In this document: piece by piece, positions 27,781 to 36,260 of the stretch
How positions within the stretch are numbered: position 1 is the stretch's first letter
Layout: every line of letters starts with the position of its first letter
Source: Pseudomonas parafulva NBRC 16636 = DSM 17004
Lineage (GTDB): Bacteria > Pseudomonadota > Gammaproteobacteria > Pseudomonadales > Pseudomonadaceae
Direction: 5' to 3'
Assembly: GCF_000730645.1 (NCBI RefSeq)
Contig: NZ_BBIU01000039.1
Span: 1-64,000, forward strand
Length of the DNA: 64,000 bases
The notes under the pieces: generated by a model
The model's input: the letters and a program-made list of their open reading frames with translations, nothing else
Told to the model about the DNA's origin: nothing
Databases searched by the model: none
Made by a program: the position numbers and the translations under genes

Positions 27781-27826
27781 ATCGGTAATTCGAATGGTTA
27801 CCCCGTTTTGCGTTCGGTAACCCGAA
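27781..27826 (-). promoter_or_regulatory. Two AauR-type upstream activator sites
   Basis: TTCGGTAACCCGAA at 27813-27826 is an exact TTCGG-N4-CCGAA inverted repeat, the motif I recall as reported for AauR in P. putida. A degenerate copy, ATCGGTAATTCGAA, lies at 27781-27794 with one change per arm. Centres are 32 bp apart (three helical turns), and both sit about 80-140 bp upstream of the sigma-54 promoter, the normal place for enhancer sites. Confidence 0.8.
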
Positions 27827-27850
27827 CGAGTGCCTGTGAGTGATGCGTGT

Positions 27851-27884
27851 TCACCACCTAGCCATAAGTAACACCTGGTGGTGA
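27851..27884 (+). promoter_or_regulatory. 8 bp inverted repeat upstream of the NEL gene
   Basis: TCACCACC (27851-27858) is repeated inverted as GGTGGTGA (27877-27884) with an 18 nt spacer, 46-79 bp before the NEL-protein start. It may be an operator or leader hairpin for that gene. No binding protein is assigned. The 27588-27929 divergent region otherwise holds only the gltI control sites. Confidence 0.4.
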
Positions 27885-27929
27885 CAACTGCATGTTGTGC
27901 TCGGCGTTTTTCTGCGAGGAGCTTACGCC

Positions 27930-30900
27930 GTGGCCGATACCCTGATCCCTTCCGACTCTGTCGATGCCCTGGTGGCGCGCCAGTTGCCCTCCTGGCTGCG
28001 CGGTGTCGATATCGACCTGCTACTGACCTTTCAACGTGCACTGCGCTACCAGCAGGCTGCAGCGGATAGCGTGCGCAAACGGCTCGACGGCCTGCCTGGG
28101 CTGGACGCCTTTGCCCGGCCGCTGCTGGAGGCGGCCCTGAGCGCACAGGGGTTGCCCGGGATCGATGTGCTGGCTGCCCGCGTGGTCATCGAGCAGAAAG
28201 TGGCGTTGCCCAGTGCGGCTCCACGCCTGCATGAGGCCATGCAGACGCTGCACAGTAGCCAGTCACTGCTGGCGGCTGCGCTACACAACTTTCACGAAAG
28301 TGAAACCTTTGCCGCGCTGCACCGCCGTGCGCACCTGCTCGATGCCCAGGGCCAGGTGCTGGCGCTGCCCTTCGAGGCGTTCGCACGCCTGTGCCGGCAG
28401 CTTGACCTGGGTGGCCAGTATCAGCAACTGCTGCGGGCGCGGTTGTTCCCTAAAAGTCGACCCCCCGCCTCTGCAGACTTCGCTCAGGCGGCGGTCCGCC
28501 GGTCATTTGAAGAGCATCAGCGGGCCGGCTTGGAGGTGGCCGTGCGAATGGCCAGGATCAGGGGCCAGCTGGATGAAGCGCCATACCTGCGCCTGCTACC
28601 GCTGATCGCCCGGCAACCCGTCACTGCTGCGGGGCCAGGGACTGTGATGCCGCGCCAGTTGTACCTGCTGGGCAAGTGCGTGGAAGGGGGGCTTGTACTG
28701 GAGCTGCGCGAAACGGCCGAAGGCCCTCTGCAGAACCTGGTCTGCTGGCTGCCGGCAGACCCGGTGCGGGCGATAACCCAGCACACCTGCTGGGACGCGT
28801 TGTTCGATGATATGGGCGTGCGCCTGCGCAAGCCCGGGTATGCCCGCTATTTCGCGCGCTTCATTACCGAGCGGGACCGACCTGCATTCACCACCCAGTT
28901 GGAGCGCTTGATCAAGACGGGCAACAGCCACCGGCCGCTTGAGCTCGACGGGCGGCACTTTGCAATCGAGGAGCCCGTCTTCGCCTACCTGCGGGGGCGG
29001 CTGATGCAGAAAATGCTGGACGATGCCCGTGTGCTGGCTGTGCCTACCGTGGATCAGACCATTCTGGAGCGGCATCAGCGCCTCGAAGCCCTCAAAGGTG
29101 CAGGGCTCGAGCTCGTCAACCTGGCAGCGCTGTTCATCCCCGGGCTGGGCGAAGCGATGCTGGTTGCGGCGGCTGTGGACATCGCCGGTGAGGTATATGG
29201 CGGCTATGCGGCCTGGCGGCTTGGTGATCGGCAAGGGGCGCTGGACCATTTGTTCAATGTGGCGCAGACCTTTGCCATCGGCGCGTTGCAGGGGGGGGGC
29301 CAGGCTGGGGCGGGTTACGCCCTCGAGCGCTTCGGTTTCGTTGATGCCTTGACCCCGGTGTACGAAGGCCAGTGCCGTTTTCGCTTGCGACAGCTGCCCG
29401 AGCCGCCCCATTACCTGGATGATGCAGGCGTTCTGGTTCGCAGGTTCGCAGGCGCACTGGCCGACACCTCCGACGATGCCGCCAATGCGTTGCTGCACAT
29501 CACCGGCCTGACGTGCGAGGGGTTGAGGGGCCTGCACCTGCAGGGCGAGCCGGCACCCGCCCGGTTGGTTGATGCCCATGCACGCAACCAGCTTCACTCC
29601 CTTGAACCCCTGCTGCGGCCCGCCGCCGTTGAGCGTGCCCTGATGGCGCAGACGCAGGCGCCCAGCCCTGCGGCTGCACAGTTGATGCACACGTTCACCG
29701 GGCTGACGGTGCAGGTTGCCGAAGAGATCCTGCACCATGCCACGGGCGAGCAAGTTGCCCGGCTGGGCAGCGGCAAGGTGCCGCTCGCCTTGGCCGAGCG
29801 GGCCCGCTGGGCGGTGCGGGAAAGCCGGCTGGACCGCGCGCTCATGGGGCTCCAGCACGCTACGGCCGTCAATGAGGACACCCTGCGCCTGGCGCTGGCG
29901 CTGCTGGATCAGATCGCCCCATGGATGGAAAGCGTGCGGGTGGAAGTGCGCCAAGGCGAGCCCCAAGGGCGTGTGCTGGCATGCAGAGGGGCGCCGGGTA
30001 GCCTGCCCACGTGGGTGATCGTACGGACCAGCGACGGCTTCCATCTTGAAGGGGGAGGTCCCCAGGCCACGGACCAGACCTTGTTGGACTGCCTGCTGAT
30101 GACGCTGGACGCCCCTCAGAAAAACGCCTTTGGTGGCGCCCAGGCAACTGCGGGCCACCTGGGGGATGGTTTGCTGCGCCAGGCCTCGGTAGACCGGGCC
30201 GCGGCTGCACAGGCGATGGGGCTGGCTGCCTTTGGCGGACGTTTCAGGCCACCCCGGCGGCTGCAGGACGGGCGTGTGGGTTATCCGTTGAGCGGAAGGG
30301 GGGAGAGCAGCCGACAAGCCCTGCGCTACGGTATCCGTGCCATTTACCCAATGCTCAGTGATGCCCAGCTGGATGCCTATATCCAGCGGCTTATCGACCA
30401 GGGGATTGGCTTGTGGGACCATCTTGGTGAGTTGGAACTGCGTCTTCATGGCTTGCGGCAGGCCCTGGAAGCTTGGGAACGTCAGCGCATCAGCTTTCTC
30501 GATGGGCGCCGCCGCCGTCGGGTTGCCACACAGATTCGACGGGCCTGGCGACGCAAGACCGGGGAGGGCGAGCGCGGGGACTACGTGCTGCATGTGGTGG
30601 ACGAACGCGTAGGCAGCCTGCCCAGTTTGCCCGCAGATATCGACTTTCAGCACGTTCGCCGCCTGACGCTACGCAACCTTGGGCTGGAGCAGATTCGCGC
30701 GGAGTTTCTGTTGCGCTTCCCGCAGTTGCACGAGCTCGACTTGCGCGAGAACCAGCTCACCCAGTTACCTGCGGGCCTCGAACTGCTCGGGCAGTTGCGC
30801 GTTCTGCGGTTGGGGCGCAATCGCATCGCACTAGGCCCCCGTGCCACTGAGACGCTGGGCAGGCTAGCCCAGCTGGAAGTCCTGGACCTCAGTAGCAACC

Positions 30901-32051
30901 CCTTGGGTTTGATGCCCGACTTGTCCGGTTTGCGCGGCCTGCGGGAAGTGTACTTGCGCGGCACTGGGCTGCAGGACCTGGGCGACGGTGCACAGTTGCC
31001 GTGGCGCGGGCTGGCGGACTTCCGGGAAAACCAGATCCGTGAGGTCAGCGCGCAGCTACAGACGCTGGGTGGCCGGCTGCAGCAACTGTATTTGCATGAC
31101 AACCCGCTGGATGAGGTCAGCCGACGGTTGCTCAATGAAGCCAGCGGTATGGGGGAGGGTGCCGGTCGCGCGTCACCGGTGCACATGATCGCTGACAACG
31201 AACTGCGTGATCGCTGGATCGGCCAAGCCACGGCCGAGGTGAGCAGTCGGTATAGGCAGATCTGGGCAGATTTGATCGAGGAACGCGAATCTGCAGACCT
31301 GTTCAGGTTCCTCGCCGATTTTGCCGAGTCCGAAGATTTCAACGAACGCGCGCATTACTACCGCGCCAGGATCTGGCGCATCCTCGAGTTGTGCAGCGAA
31401 AACACCGATGTGCGTGAGGCCGTGTTCCTGCAGGTGCAGGGCCCACAAACCTGCGATGATCGCTTGCTGTTACTGCTGAGCCAGCTTGAGCTGAGATTGC
31501 ACATTGCCCTGCACACGGCGGGTATCGGCGAAGCGCAGACTGAATCCGCGCTGGTGCGCTTGGGGCGCTCACTGTACAGGCTGGATGAAGTTGACCGTAT
31601 CGCTGCGGTGCATATCCGGCAGATGCGCCGGGACCCCTACGCCTTGGTGGATGATATTGAAGTCTACCTCGCCTATCGGGTGAACCTCGCCCAACGCCTT
31701 GGCCTTCCTGTGCAACCGGCCTACATGAATTTTCCCGAGTTCAGTGGCGTCAGCAGCCGGCAAATCCGGCTGGCCGGTGACACGGTTCTGGCGGAGGAAA
31801 GCCGCTCAGCGCTCAGTGCTGCGCTGGCGCAGCGAGAATTCTGGCAGGCGTTCGTCCGCACCCGTTATCGAGAGCGTTTCGAGGCGCTGGCAGCGCCCTT
31901 TCACGAGAGGCTGGAGGCCTGCGAGCAACAAACGGCGCAAACGGGCGAACAGGCGTATCTGGACCAGGCCGCGACCTTGATGGCTGAACTCAATGCCCAG
32001 GAGCAGGCGCTGTACCTTGCCCTGGCCACCCAGGCGAACGAGCGGGGGTAG
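27930..32051 (+). CDS. Leucine-rich repeat protein with N-terminal toxin-like region and C-terminal NEL-type E3 ubiquitin ligase domain
   Basis: The 1373 aa protein has three parts. Residues ~1-890 resemble the dermonecrotic-toxin-like N-terminal region common in Pseudomonas LRR toxins, with a hydrophobic pair at about 389-465 (LVNLAALFIPGLGEAMLVAA onward). Residues ~900-1075 are leucine-rich repeats (LHELDLRENQLTQLP; LEVLDLSSNPL; LQQLYLHDNPLDEV). Residues ~1080-1373 match the NEL E3 ligase domain of IpaH/SspH effectors, with the catalytic Cys-x-Asp at Cys1175 (TCDDR) and the typical C-terminal VDDIEVYLAYRVNLA segment. NEL domains transfer ubiquitin in eukaryotic cells. GTG at 27930 is chosen for the GAGGAG 8 nt upstream; a GTG at 27897 has none. 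No signal peptide and no secretion genes nearby. A G9 tract lies at 29291-29299. Confidence 0.85.
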   Translation: MADTLIPSDSVDALVARQLPSWLRGVDIDLLLTFQRALRYQQAAADSVRKRLDGLPGLDAFARPLLEAALSAQGLPGIDVLAARVVIEQKVALPSAAPRLHEAMQTLHSSQSLLAAALHNFHESETFAALHRRAHLLDAQGQVLALPFEAFARLCRQLDLGGQYQQLLRARLFPKSRPPASADFAQAAVRRSFEEHQRAGLEVAVRMARIRGQLDEAPYLRLLPLIARQPVTAAGPGTVMPRQLYLLGKCVEGGLVLELRETAEGPLQNLVCWLPADPVRAITQHTCWDALFDDMGVRLRKPGYARYFARFITERDRPAFTTQLERLIKTGNSHRPLELDGRHFAIEEPVFAYLRGRLMQKMLDDARVLAVPTVDQTILERHQRLEALKGAGLELVNLAALFIPGLGEAMLVAAAVDIAGEVYGGYAAWRLGDRQGALDHLFNVAQTFAIGALQGGGQAGAGYALERFGFVDALTPVYEGQCRFRLRQLPEPPHYLDDAGVLVRRFAGALADTSDDAANALLHITGLTCEGLRGLHLQGEPAPARLVDAHARNQLHSLEPLLRPAAVERALMAQTQAPSPAAAQLMHTFTGLTVQVAEEILHHATGEQVARLGSGKVPLALAERARWAVRESRLDRALMGLQHATAVNEDTLRLALALLDQIAPWMESVRVEVRQGEPQGRVLACRGAPGSLPTWVIVRTSDGFHLEGGGPQATDQTLLDCLLMTLDAPQKNAFGGAQATAGHLGDGLLRQASVDRAAAAQAMGLAAFGGRFRPPRRLQDGRVGYPLSGRGESSRQALRYGIRAIYPMLSDAQLDAYIQRLIDQGIGLWDHLGELELRLHGLRQALEAWERQRISFLDGRRRRRVATQIRRAWRRKTGEGERGDYVLHVVDERVGSLPSLPADIDFQHVRRLTLRNLGLEQIRAEFLLRFPQLHELDLRENQLTQLPAGLELLGQLRVLRLGRNRIALGPRATETLGRLAQLEVLDLSSNPLGLMPDLSGLRGLREVYLRGTGLQDLGDGAQLPWRGLADFRENQIREVSAQLQTLGGRLQQLYLHDNPLDEVSRRLLNEASGMGEGAGRASPVHMIADNELRDRWIGQATAEVSSRYRQIWADLIEERESADLFRFLADFAESEDFNERAHYYRARIWRILELCSENTDVREAVFLQVQGPQTCDDRLLLLLSQLELRLHIALHTAGIGEAQTESALVRLGRSLYRLDEVDRIAAVHIRQMRRDPYALVDDIEVYLAYRVNLAQRLGLPVQPAYMNFPEFSGVSSRQIRLAGDTVLAEESRSALSAALAQREFWQAFVRTRYRERFEALAAPFHERLEACEQQTAQTGEQAYLDQAATLMAELNAQEQALYLALATQANERG

Positions 32052-32056
32052 AGCAA

Positions 32057-32079
32057 GGGCGGCCGCGACCGGGCCGCCC
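32057..32079. terminator. GC-rich hairpin between the convergent NEL gene and glpD
   Basis: GGGCGGCC (32057-32064) pairs with GGCCGCCC (32072-32079) around a 7 nt loop, between the two convergent stop codons. There is no U-run on either strand, so it is a weak or factor-assisted terminator serving both genes. Confidence 0.5.
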
Positions 32080-32085
32080 GAGGCG

Positions 32086-33615
32086 TCAGGCTGCGTTGCT
32101 GTGCAGCTTGACCTGCTGCAGGTAGTCCGCCAGGGCATGCTGCTCGGCCTGGGTGGTGAACAGGCCAAGCTTGGTCCGGCGCCACAGGATGTCGTCGGCG
32201 TTGACGGCCCATTCGTGTTCGCGCAGGTAATCCACCTCACGGGTAAACAACCCTGCACCAATCGGCTGGCCCAGGTCCTGCGGGCCCTCGGCGCCCTCCA
32301 GCAGCGACCAGGCACGGCTGCCATAAGTCAGCGCCCAACGTTTGGCAATGGCCGGAGCCAGCCAGCCATGCCGGGCCAGCAGTGCTTGCTCCAGTGCGTG
32401 CGGGGTGGTCATGCTTTCGCCGCCTGGCAAGGTAGCACTGGCGGTCCAGCTGCCGCGCATGGCACTGAAGAAAGGCTTGAGCTCGGCCATGGCCGATTCG
32501 GCCAGCTTGCGGTAGGTAGTGAGCTTGCCGCCGAACACGGACAACAACGGGGCTTCGCCGGCGGTGCCCGACAGGGCCAAGGTGTAGTCCCGGGTCACGG
32601 CCGACGGGTTATCCGACTCGTCGTTGCACAGTGGCCTCACCCCAGCATAGGTGCTGTAGATGTCGCTACGGCTGAGCTGATGGTTGAAGTGGGCATTGAC
32701 GACGTTCAGCAGGTAGTCGGTTTCCTGCTCGGTAATGGCGACTTTTGACGGGTCGCCGCTGTATTCCCGGTCGGTGGTGCCAATCAGCGTGAAACGGTCC
32801 AGGTAGGGGATGCAGAACACGATGCGCTTGTCTTCGTTCTGCAGAATGTAGGCCTGCTCACCTTCGTACAGGCGGGGCACGATCAGGTGGCTGCCCTGGA
32901 TCAGGCGAATGCCGTAGGGGGCATCCAGCTTGAGGTCGTTCTTGATGAACTTCGCGACCCACGGCCCTGCGGCATTCACCAGCGCCCGCGCACGCACCTT
33001 GTGCACGCTGCCGTCGGCATGCTGAACATCCACTTCCCACACACCCTCTACACGCTTGGCGCCAAGGCACAGGGTGCGGGTATGGATGTGTGCACCCTGC
33101 TCCCGCGCGGCCATGGCATTGAGTACCACCAGGCGGGCGTCGTCGACCCAGCAGTCGGCATATTCAAAGCCCCGCGTGATGGCTGGCTTCAACGGATAGC
33201 CAGGGCCAAAGCGCAGGCTGCGCGAAGCACCCAGGCGTTTGCGTTTACCCAGGTGGTCATACAGAAACAACCCGGCGCGGATCATCCAGGCGGGGCGCAG
33301 GTGCGGGCGGTGCGGCAGTACGAAGCGCATCGGCTTGACGATGTGGGGCGCCTTGGCCAGCAACACTTCGCGCTCGGCCAAGGCCTCGCGCACCAGGCGG
33401 AACTCGTAGTGTTCCAGATAGCGCAAGCCACCGTGAATCAGCTTGCTGCTGGCCGAGGAGGTGTGCTGGGCAAGGTCGTCCTTTTCGCAAAGGAACACCT
33501 TGAGGCCACGCCCGGCAGCGTCGGCGGCAATACCGACACCATTGATGCCGCCGCCGATCACAACCAGGTCATAGCAGTCGGGCAGCGAGGGGCGGGTCGA
33601 ATCGGGCTGGGACAC
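32086..33615 (-). CDS. glpD: Aerobic glycerol-3-phosphate dehydrogenase
   Basis: The membrane-associated flavoprotein oxidises glycerol-3-phosphate to dihydroxyacetone phosphate and feeds electrons to quinone. The 509 aa protein has the N-terminal FAD motif VVIGGGINGVGIAADAAGRG and the FAD-dependent G3P dehydrogenase signature (SKLIHGGLRYLEHYEF). I chose GTG at 33615 because AGGAGG lies 8 nt upstream; a TTG two codons earlier is only 2 nt from that site. GlpR-like operators lie just upstream, so glpD can be transcribed separately from glpFKR. Confidence 0.95.
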   Translation of the reverse strand: MSQPDSTRPSLPDCYDLVVIGGGINGVGIAADAAGRGLKVFLCEKDDLAQHTSSASSKLIHGGLRYLEHYEFRLVREALAEREVLLAKAPHIVKPMRFVLPHRPHLRPAWMIRAGLFLYDHLGKRKRLGASRSLRFGPGYPLKPAITRGFEYADCWVDDARLVVLNAMAAREQGAHIHTRTLCLGAKRVEGVWEVDVQHADGSVHKVRARALVNAAGPWVAKFIKNDLKLDAPYGIRLIQGSHLIVPRLYEGEQAYILQNEDKRIVFCIPYLDRFTLIGTTDREYSGDPSKVAITEQETDYLLNVVNAHFNHQLSRSDIYSTYAGVRPLCNDESDNPSAVTRDYTLALSGTAGEAPLLSVFGGKLTTYRKLAESAMAELKPFFSAMRGSWTASATLPGGESMTTPHALEQALLARHGWLAPAIAKRWALTYGSRAWSLLEGAEGPQDLGQPIGAGLFTREVDYLREHEWAVNADDILWRRTKLGLFTTQAEQHALADYLQQVKLHSNAA

Positions 33616-33657
33616 GGGCAAGGCCTCCTGAAGCAGTTTGCATCGAATATGAACATT

Positions 33658-33761
33658 AATGTTCGTTTCCGAAAATACTAGCGCAACCGCAGCGCACCCG
33701 CCAGTGAGTCTTTATAGAAAAAACTGATCGGATTACAAGAATATGAACATTTACGAACATG
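33658..33761 (-). promoter_or_regulatory. GlpR-like operators in front of glpD
   Basis: AATGTTCGTTTCCGAAAATA (33658-33677) matches the E. coli GlpR consensus WATGTTCGWTWWCGAWCATW at 18 of 20 positions. A second site (33742-33761, reading CATGTTCGTAAATGTTCATA on the minus strand) matches at about 16. A 14 bp palindrome, GAACATTAATGTTC, overlaps the first at 33651-33664. These should bind the GlpR encoded next door and derepress glpD on glycerol-3-phosphate. Confidence 0.7.
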
Positions 33762-33826
33762 CACCGCCACGTGGCGCCTGGGAGGGTTGGCGCCACATTG
33801 GCGTGATCGCAGCACAACGGTCGGTG

Positions 33827-34582
33827 CTACACCACTTCGAGGCGTATCTTGTTCTGATTGAGTAGCTGGGTGAGGGCTGGGGTGGGCGGCTGGTCGGTGA
33901 CCAGGCAATCCACCAGCCCGATCGAGCCCAGGCGCACCATGGCATTGCGCCCGAACTTGCTGGAGTCGGCGGCCAGCACTACCTGGCGTGCGTTGGCGAT
34001 GATCGCCTGGGAGACCCGCACCTCTTGGTAATCGAAGTCCAGCAGGCTGCCGTCTTCATCAATGCCGCTGATGCCCACCAGCGCAAAATCGACCTTGAAC
34101 TGGTTGATGAAGTCGACGCTGGCCTGGCCGACCACGCCACCGTCGCGGCGTACCGTGCCACCGGCCACCAGCACTTCGAAATCGTCCTTCGCAGCCAGAA
34201 TGGACGCCACGTGCAGGTTATTGGTGATGATCTTCAGGTGGTTGTGGTTGAGCAGGGCGCGTGCAATCGATTCGGTGGTTGTACCGATATTGATGAACAG
34301 TGAGGCGTGGTCGGGAATCTGCCGGGCCACTGCGTCGGCGATGCGCTGCTTTTCGTCACGCATCTGGTCGGCACGCATGGCGTAGGCGGTGTTTTCGATA
34401 CTGGAATCGTAGGCCGCTCCGCCGTGGTAGCGCCGCAGCAGGTCGAGTTCGGCAAGCTGGTTGATGTCGCGGCGAATGGTCTGGGGGGTGACGACGAACA
34501 ACTGCGCCATTTCTTCGATACTGACGTAACCGCGCTCGCGCACCAGTTCGAGGATTTGTTGTTGGCGGGGGGGCAGATTCAT
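33827..34582 (-). CDS. glpR: DeoR family glycerol-3-phosphate regulon repressor
   Basis: The 251 aa DeoR-type repressor has an N-terminal HTH (VSIEEMAQLFVVTPQTIRRDINQL, residues ~18-42) and a sugar-phosphate-binding isomerase-like domain (FINIGTTTESIARALL). Glycerol-3-phosphate is the expected inducer. The ATG at 34582 is chosen for AAGGA upstream and for the family start MNLPPRQQQIL. It lies between glpK and glpD on the same strand. Confidence 0.95.
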   Translation of the reverse strand: MNLPPRQQQILELVRERGYVSIEEMAQLFVVTPQTIRRDINQLAELDLLRRYHGGAAYDSSIENTAYAMRADQMRDEKQRIADAVARQIPDHASLFINIGTTTESIARALLNHNHLKIITNNLHVASILAAKDDFEVLVAGGTVRRDGGVVGQASVDFINQFKVDFALVGISGIDEDGSLLDFDYQEVRVSQAIIANARQVVLAADSSKFGRNAMVRLGSIGLVDCLVTDQPPTPALTQLLNQNKIRLEVV

Positions 34583-34683
34583 GGGCGGTCCTTTGGGGCT
34601 GCCTGACAAATGCTGCAATGATGCCGTAGGAAAGGGACGACAGCCAGCGGACTATCGGCAAGAGGATTCATCGAGGGTGTAGA

Positions 34684-34706
34684 GGGGGCGGCCACAGGCC
34701 GCCCCC
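34684..34706 (-). terminator. 10 bp GC hairpin between glpK and glpR
   Basis: GGGGGCGGCC (34684-34693) pairs perfectly with GGCCGCCCCC (34697-34706) over a 3 nt loop, just after the glpK stop. No U-run follows. It likely attenuates glpFK transcription or protects its 3' end, keeping repressor levels low. Confidence 0.6.
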
Positions 34707-34715
34707 CGTGCGAGG

Positions 34716-36215
34716 TCAGGCGTCGTGGTCTTCCCAGTCGCGGGTGCGGTCCACGGCTTTCTGCCAGCCGGCATACAGCTTTTCTTTCTGGGCTTCGTCC
34801 AGTTGGGGGCTGAACTCGCGTTCGATGATCGCCTTGTCGCGCAACTCGTCAAGGCCGCTCCAGAAGCCACAGGCCAGGCCAGCCAAGTAGGCCGCGCCCA
34901 GGGCAGTGGTTTCACGCATTTTCGGCCGCTCCACGCAGGTGCCCAGAATGTCGGCCTGGAACTGCATGAGGAAGTTGTTGGCTACTGCGCCGCCATCCAC
35001 CCGCAATTCAGACAGGCGCTTGCCGCTGTCCTGTTGCATGGCATCGAGCACGTCGCGGGTCTGGTAGGCGATGGATTCCAGCGCAGCGCGGATGATGTGG
35101 TCCACCTTGACCCCGCGGGTCAGGCCTAACAAGGCACCCCGTGCATACGGGTCCCAATAGGGTGCGCCCAGCCCGGTGAATGCCGGCACCAGGTACACGC
35201 CGTTGCTGTCCTTGACCTTGCTGGCGAAGTATTCGGTGTCCAGCGCATCGTTGACGATCTTCAGTTCATCACGCAGCCATTGCACGGTGGAACCACCATT
35301 GAACACCGCACCCTCAAGTGCGTAAGCCACCTCGCCGCGTGGGCCGCAGGCGATGGTGGTGAGCAGGCCGTGGGATGACTTGACCGCCTGGTCACCGGTG
35401 TTCATCAGCAGGAAACACCCGGTGCCGTAGGTGTTCTTGGCCTGGCCCGGCTCCACGCACATTTGCCCGAACAGCGCCGATTGCTGGTCACCGGCAATGC
35501 CGGCGATGGCGATACCGCTCTTGGTGTGGCCGTACACCTGCGACGACGGTTTGACCTGCGGCAGCATCTGGGCGGGGATACCCAGGATTTGCAGCAGTTT
35601 CTCGTCCCACTGCAGGGTATGGATGTTGAACATCAGCGTGCGCGAGGCGTTGGTGTAGTCGGTGACATGCACCTTGCCACCGGAGAACTTCCAGATCAGC
35701 CAGGTATCGATGGTGCCGAACAACAGCTCACCGCGCTCGGCCCGCTCCCGCACGCCTTCGACGTTATCCAGGATCCATTTCAGCTTTGTGCCGGAGAAGT
35801 ATGGGTCTGTGACCAGGCCGGTGGTGTCACGGATGTAGGCTTCGTGGCCGTCGCGCTTGAGCTGGGCGCAGATCTCGGTGCTGCGCCGGCACTGCCAGAC
35901 AATGGCATTGTAGACCGGGCGCCCGGTTTCCTTGTCCCATACCACGGTGGTCTCACGCTGGTTGGTGATACCCAGTGCGGCCACCTGGGCGTGGCTGATG
36001 CCGGCCTGGGCCAAGGCTTCGACCATGGTCGCGCTCTGGGTGGCGAAGATTTCCATCGGGTCGTGTTCTACCCAGCCCGCTTGCGGGTAATGCTGTGCGA
36101 ACTCGCGCTGTGAGGTACCTACCACGTTCGCATCGCGGTCGAAGATGATGGCGCGCGAACTGGTGGTGCCCTGGTCCAGGGCGATGATGTAGTGCTTGTC
36201 CTGGGTATCTGTCAT
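34716..36215 (-). CDS. glpK: Glycerol kinase
   Basis: The cytoplasmic enzyme phosphorylates glycerol to glycerol-3-phosphate. The 499 aa FGGY-family protein has the phosphate-1 motif ALDQGTTSSRAIIFD at the N-terminus and the family signatures YTNASRTLMFNIHTLQWD and DGGAVANNFLMQFQADIL. Length equals the typical ~500. It follows glpF by 45 bp, with AAGG before the ATG, and supplies both the substrate of GlpD and the inducer of GlpR. Confidence 0.97.
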   Translation of the reverse strand: MTDTQDKHYIIALDQGTTSSRAIIFDRDANVVGTSQREFAQHYPQAGWVEHDPMEIFATQSATMVEALAQAGISHAQVAALGITNQRETTVVWDKETGRPVYNAIVWQCRRSTEICAQLKRDGHEAYIRDTTGLVTDPYFSGTKLKWILDNVEGVRERAERGELLFGTIDTWLIWKFSGGKVHVTDYTNASRTLMFNIHTLQWDEKLLQILGIPAQMLPQVKPSSQVYGHTKSGIAIAGIAGDQQSALFGQMCVEPGQAKNTYGTGCFLLMNTGDQAVKSSHGLLTTIACGPRGEVAYALEGAVFNGGSTVQWLRDELKIVNDALDTEYFASKVKDSNGVYLVPAFTGLGAPYWDPYARGALLGLTRGVKVDHIIRAALESIAYQTRDVLDAMQQDSGKRLSELRVDGGAVANNFLMQFQADILGTCVERPKMRETTALGAAYLAGLACGFWSGLDELRDKAIIEREFSPQLDEAQKEKLYAGWQKAVDRTRDWEDHDA

Positions 36216-36260
36216 GGTCTTAGGCCTTGCAAAAATAGGGGTCTGGGCTGGAAGCCGCCA

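Noticed and set aside
27831..27861. Possible hrp (HrpL) box before the NEL gene
   Set aside because: CCACCTA fits the -10 half (CCACNNA), but no GGAACC lies 15-16 nt upstream, so type III control is not supported.
28596..30653. 685-codon minus-strand frame inside the NEL gene
   Set aside because: Low-complexity antisense translation with no family resemblance. The plus-strand frame has domains and a strong ribosome-binding site.
27600..32100. Type III or type VI secretion genes near the NEL gene
   Set aside because: Neighbours are glt transporter and glp metabolism genes only; no chaperone, apparatus, VgrG or immunity gene is present.
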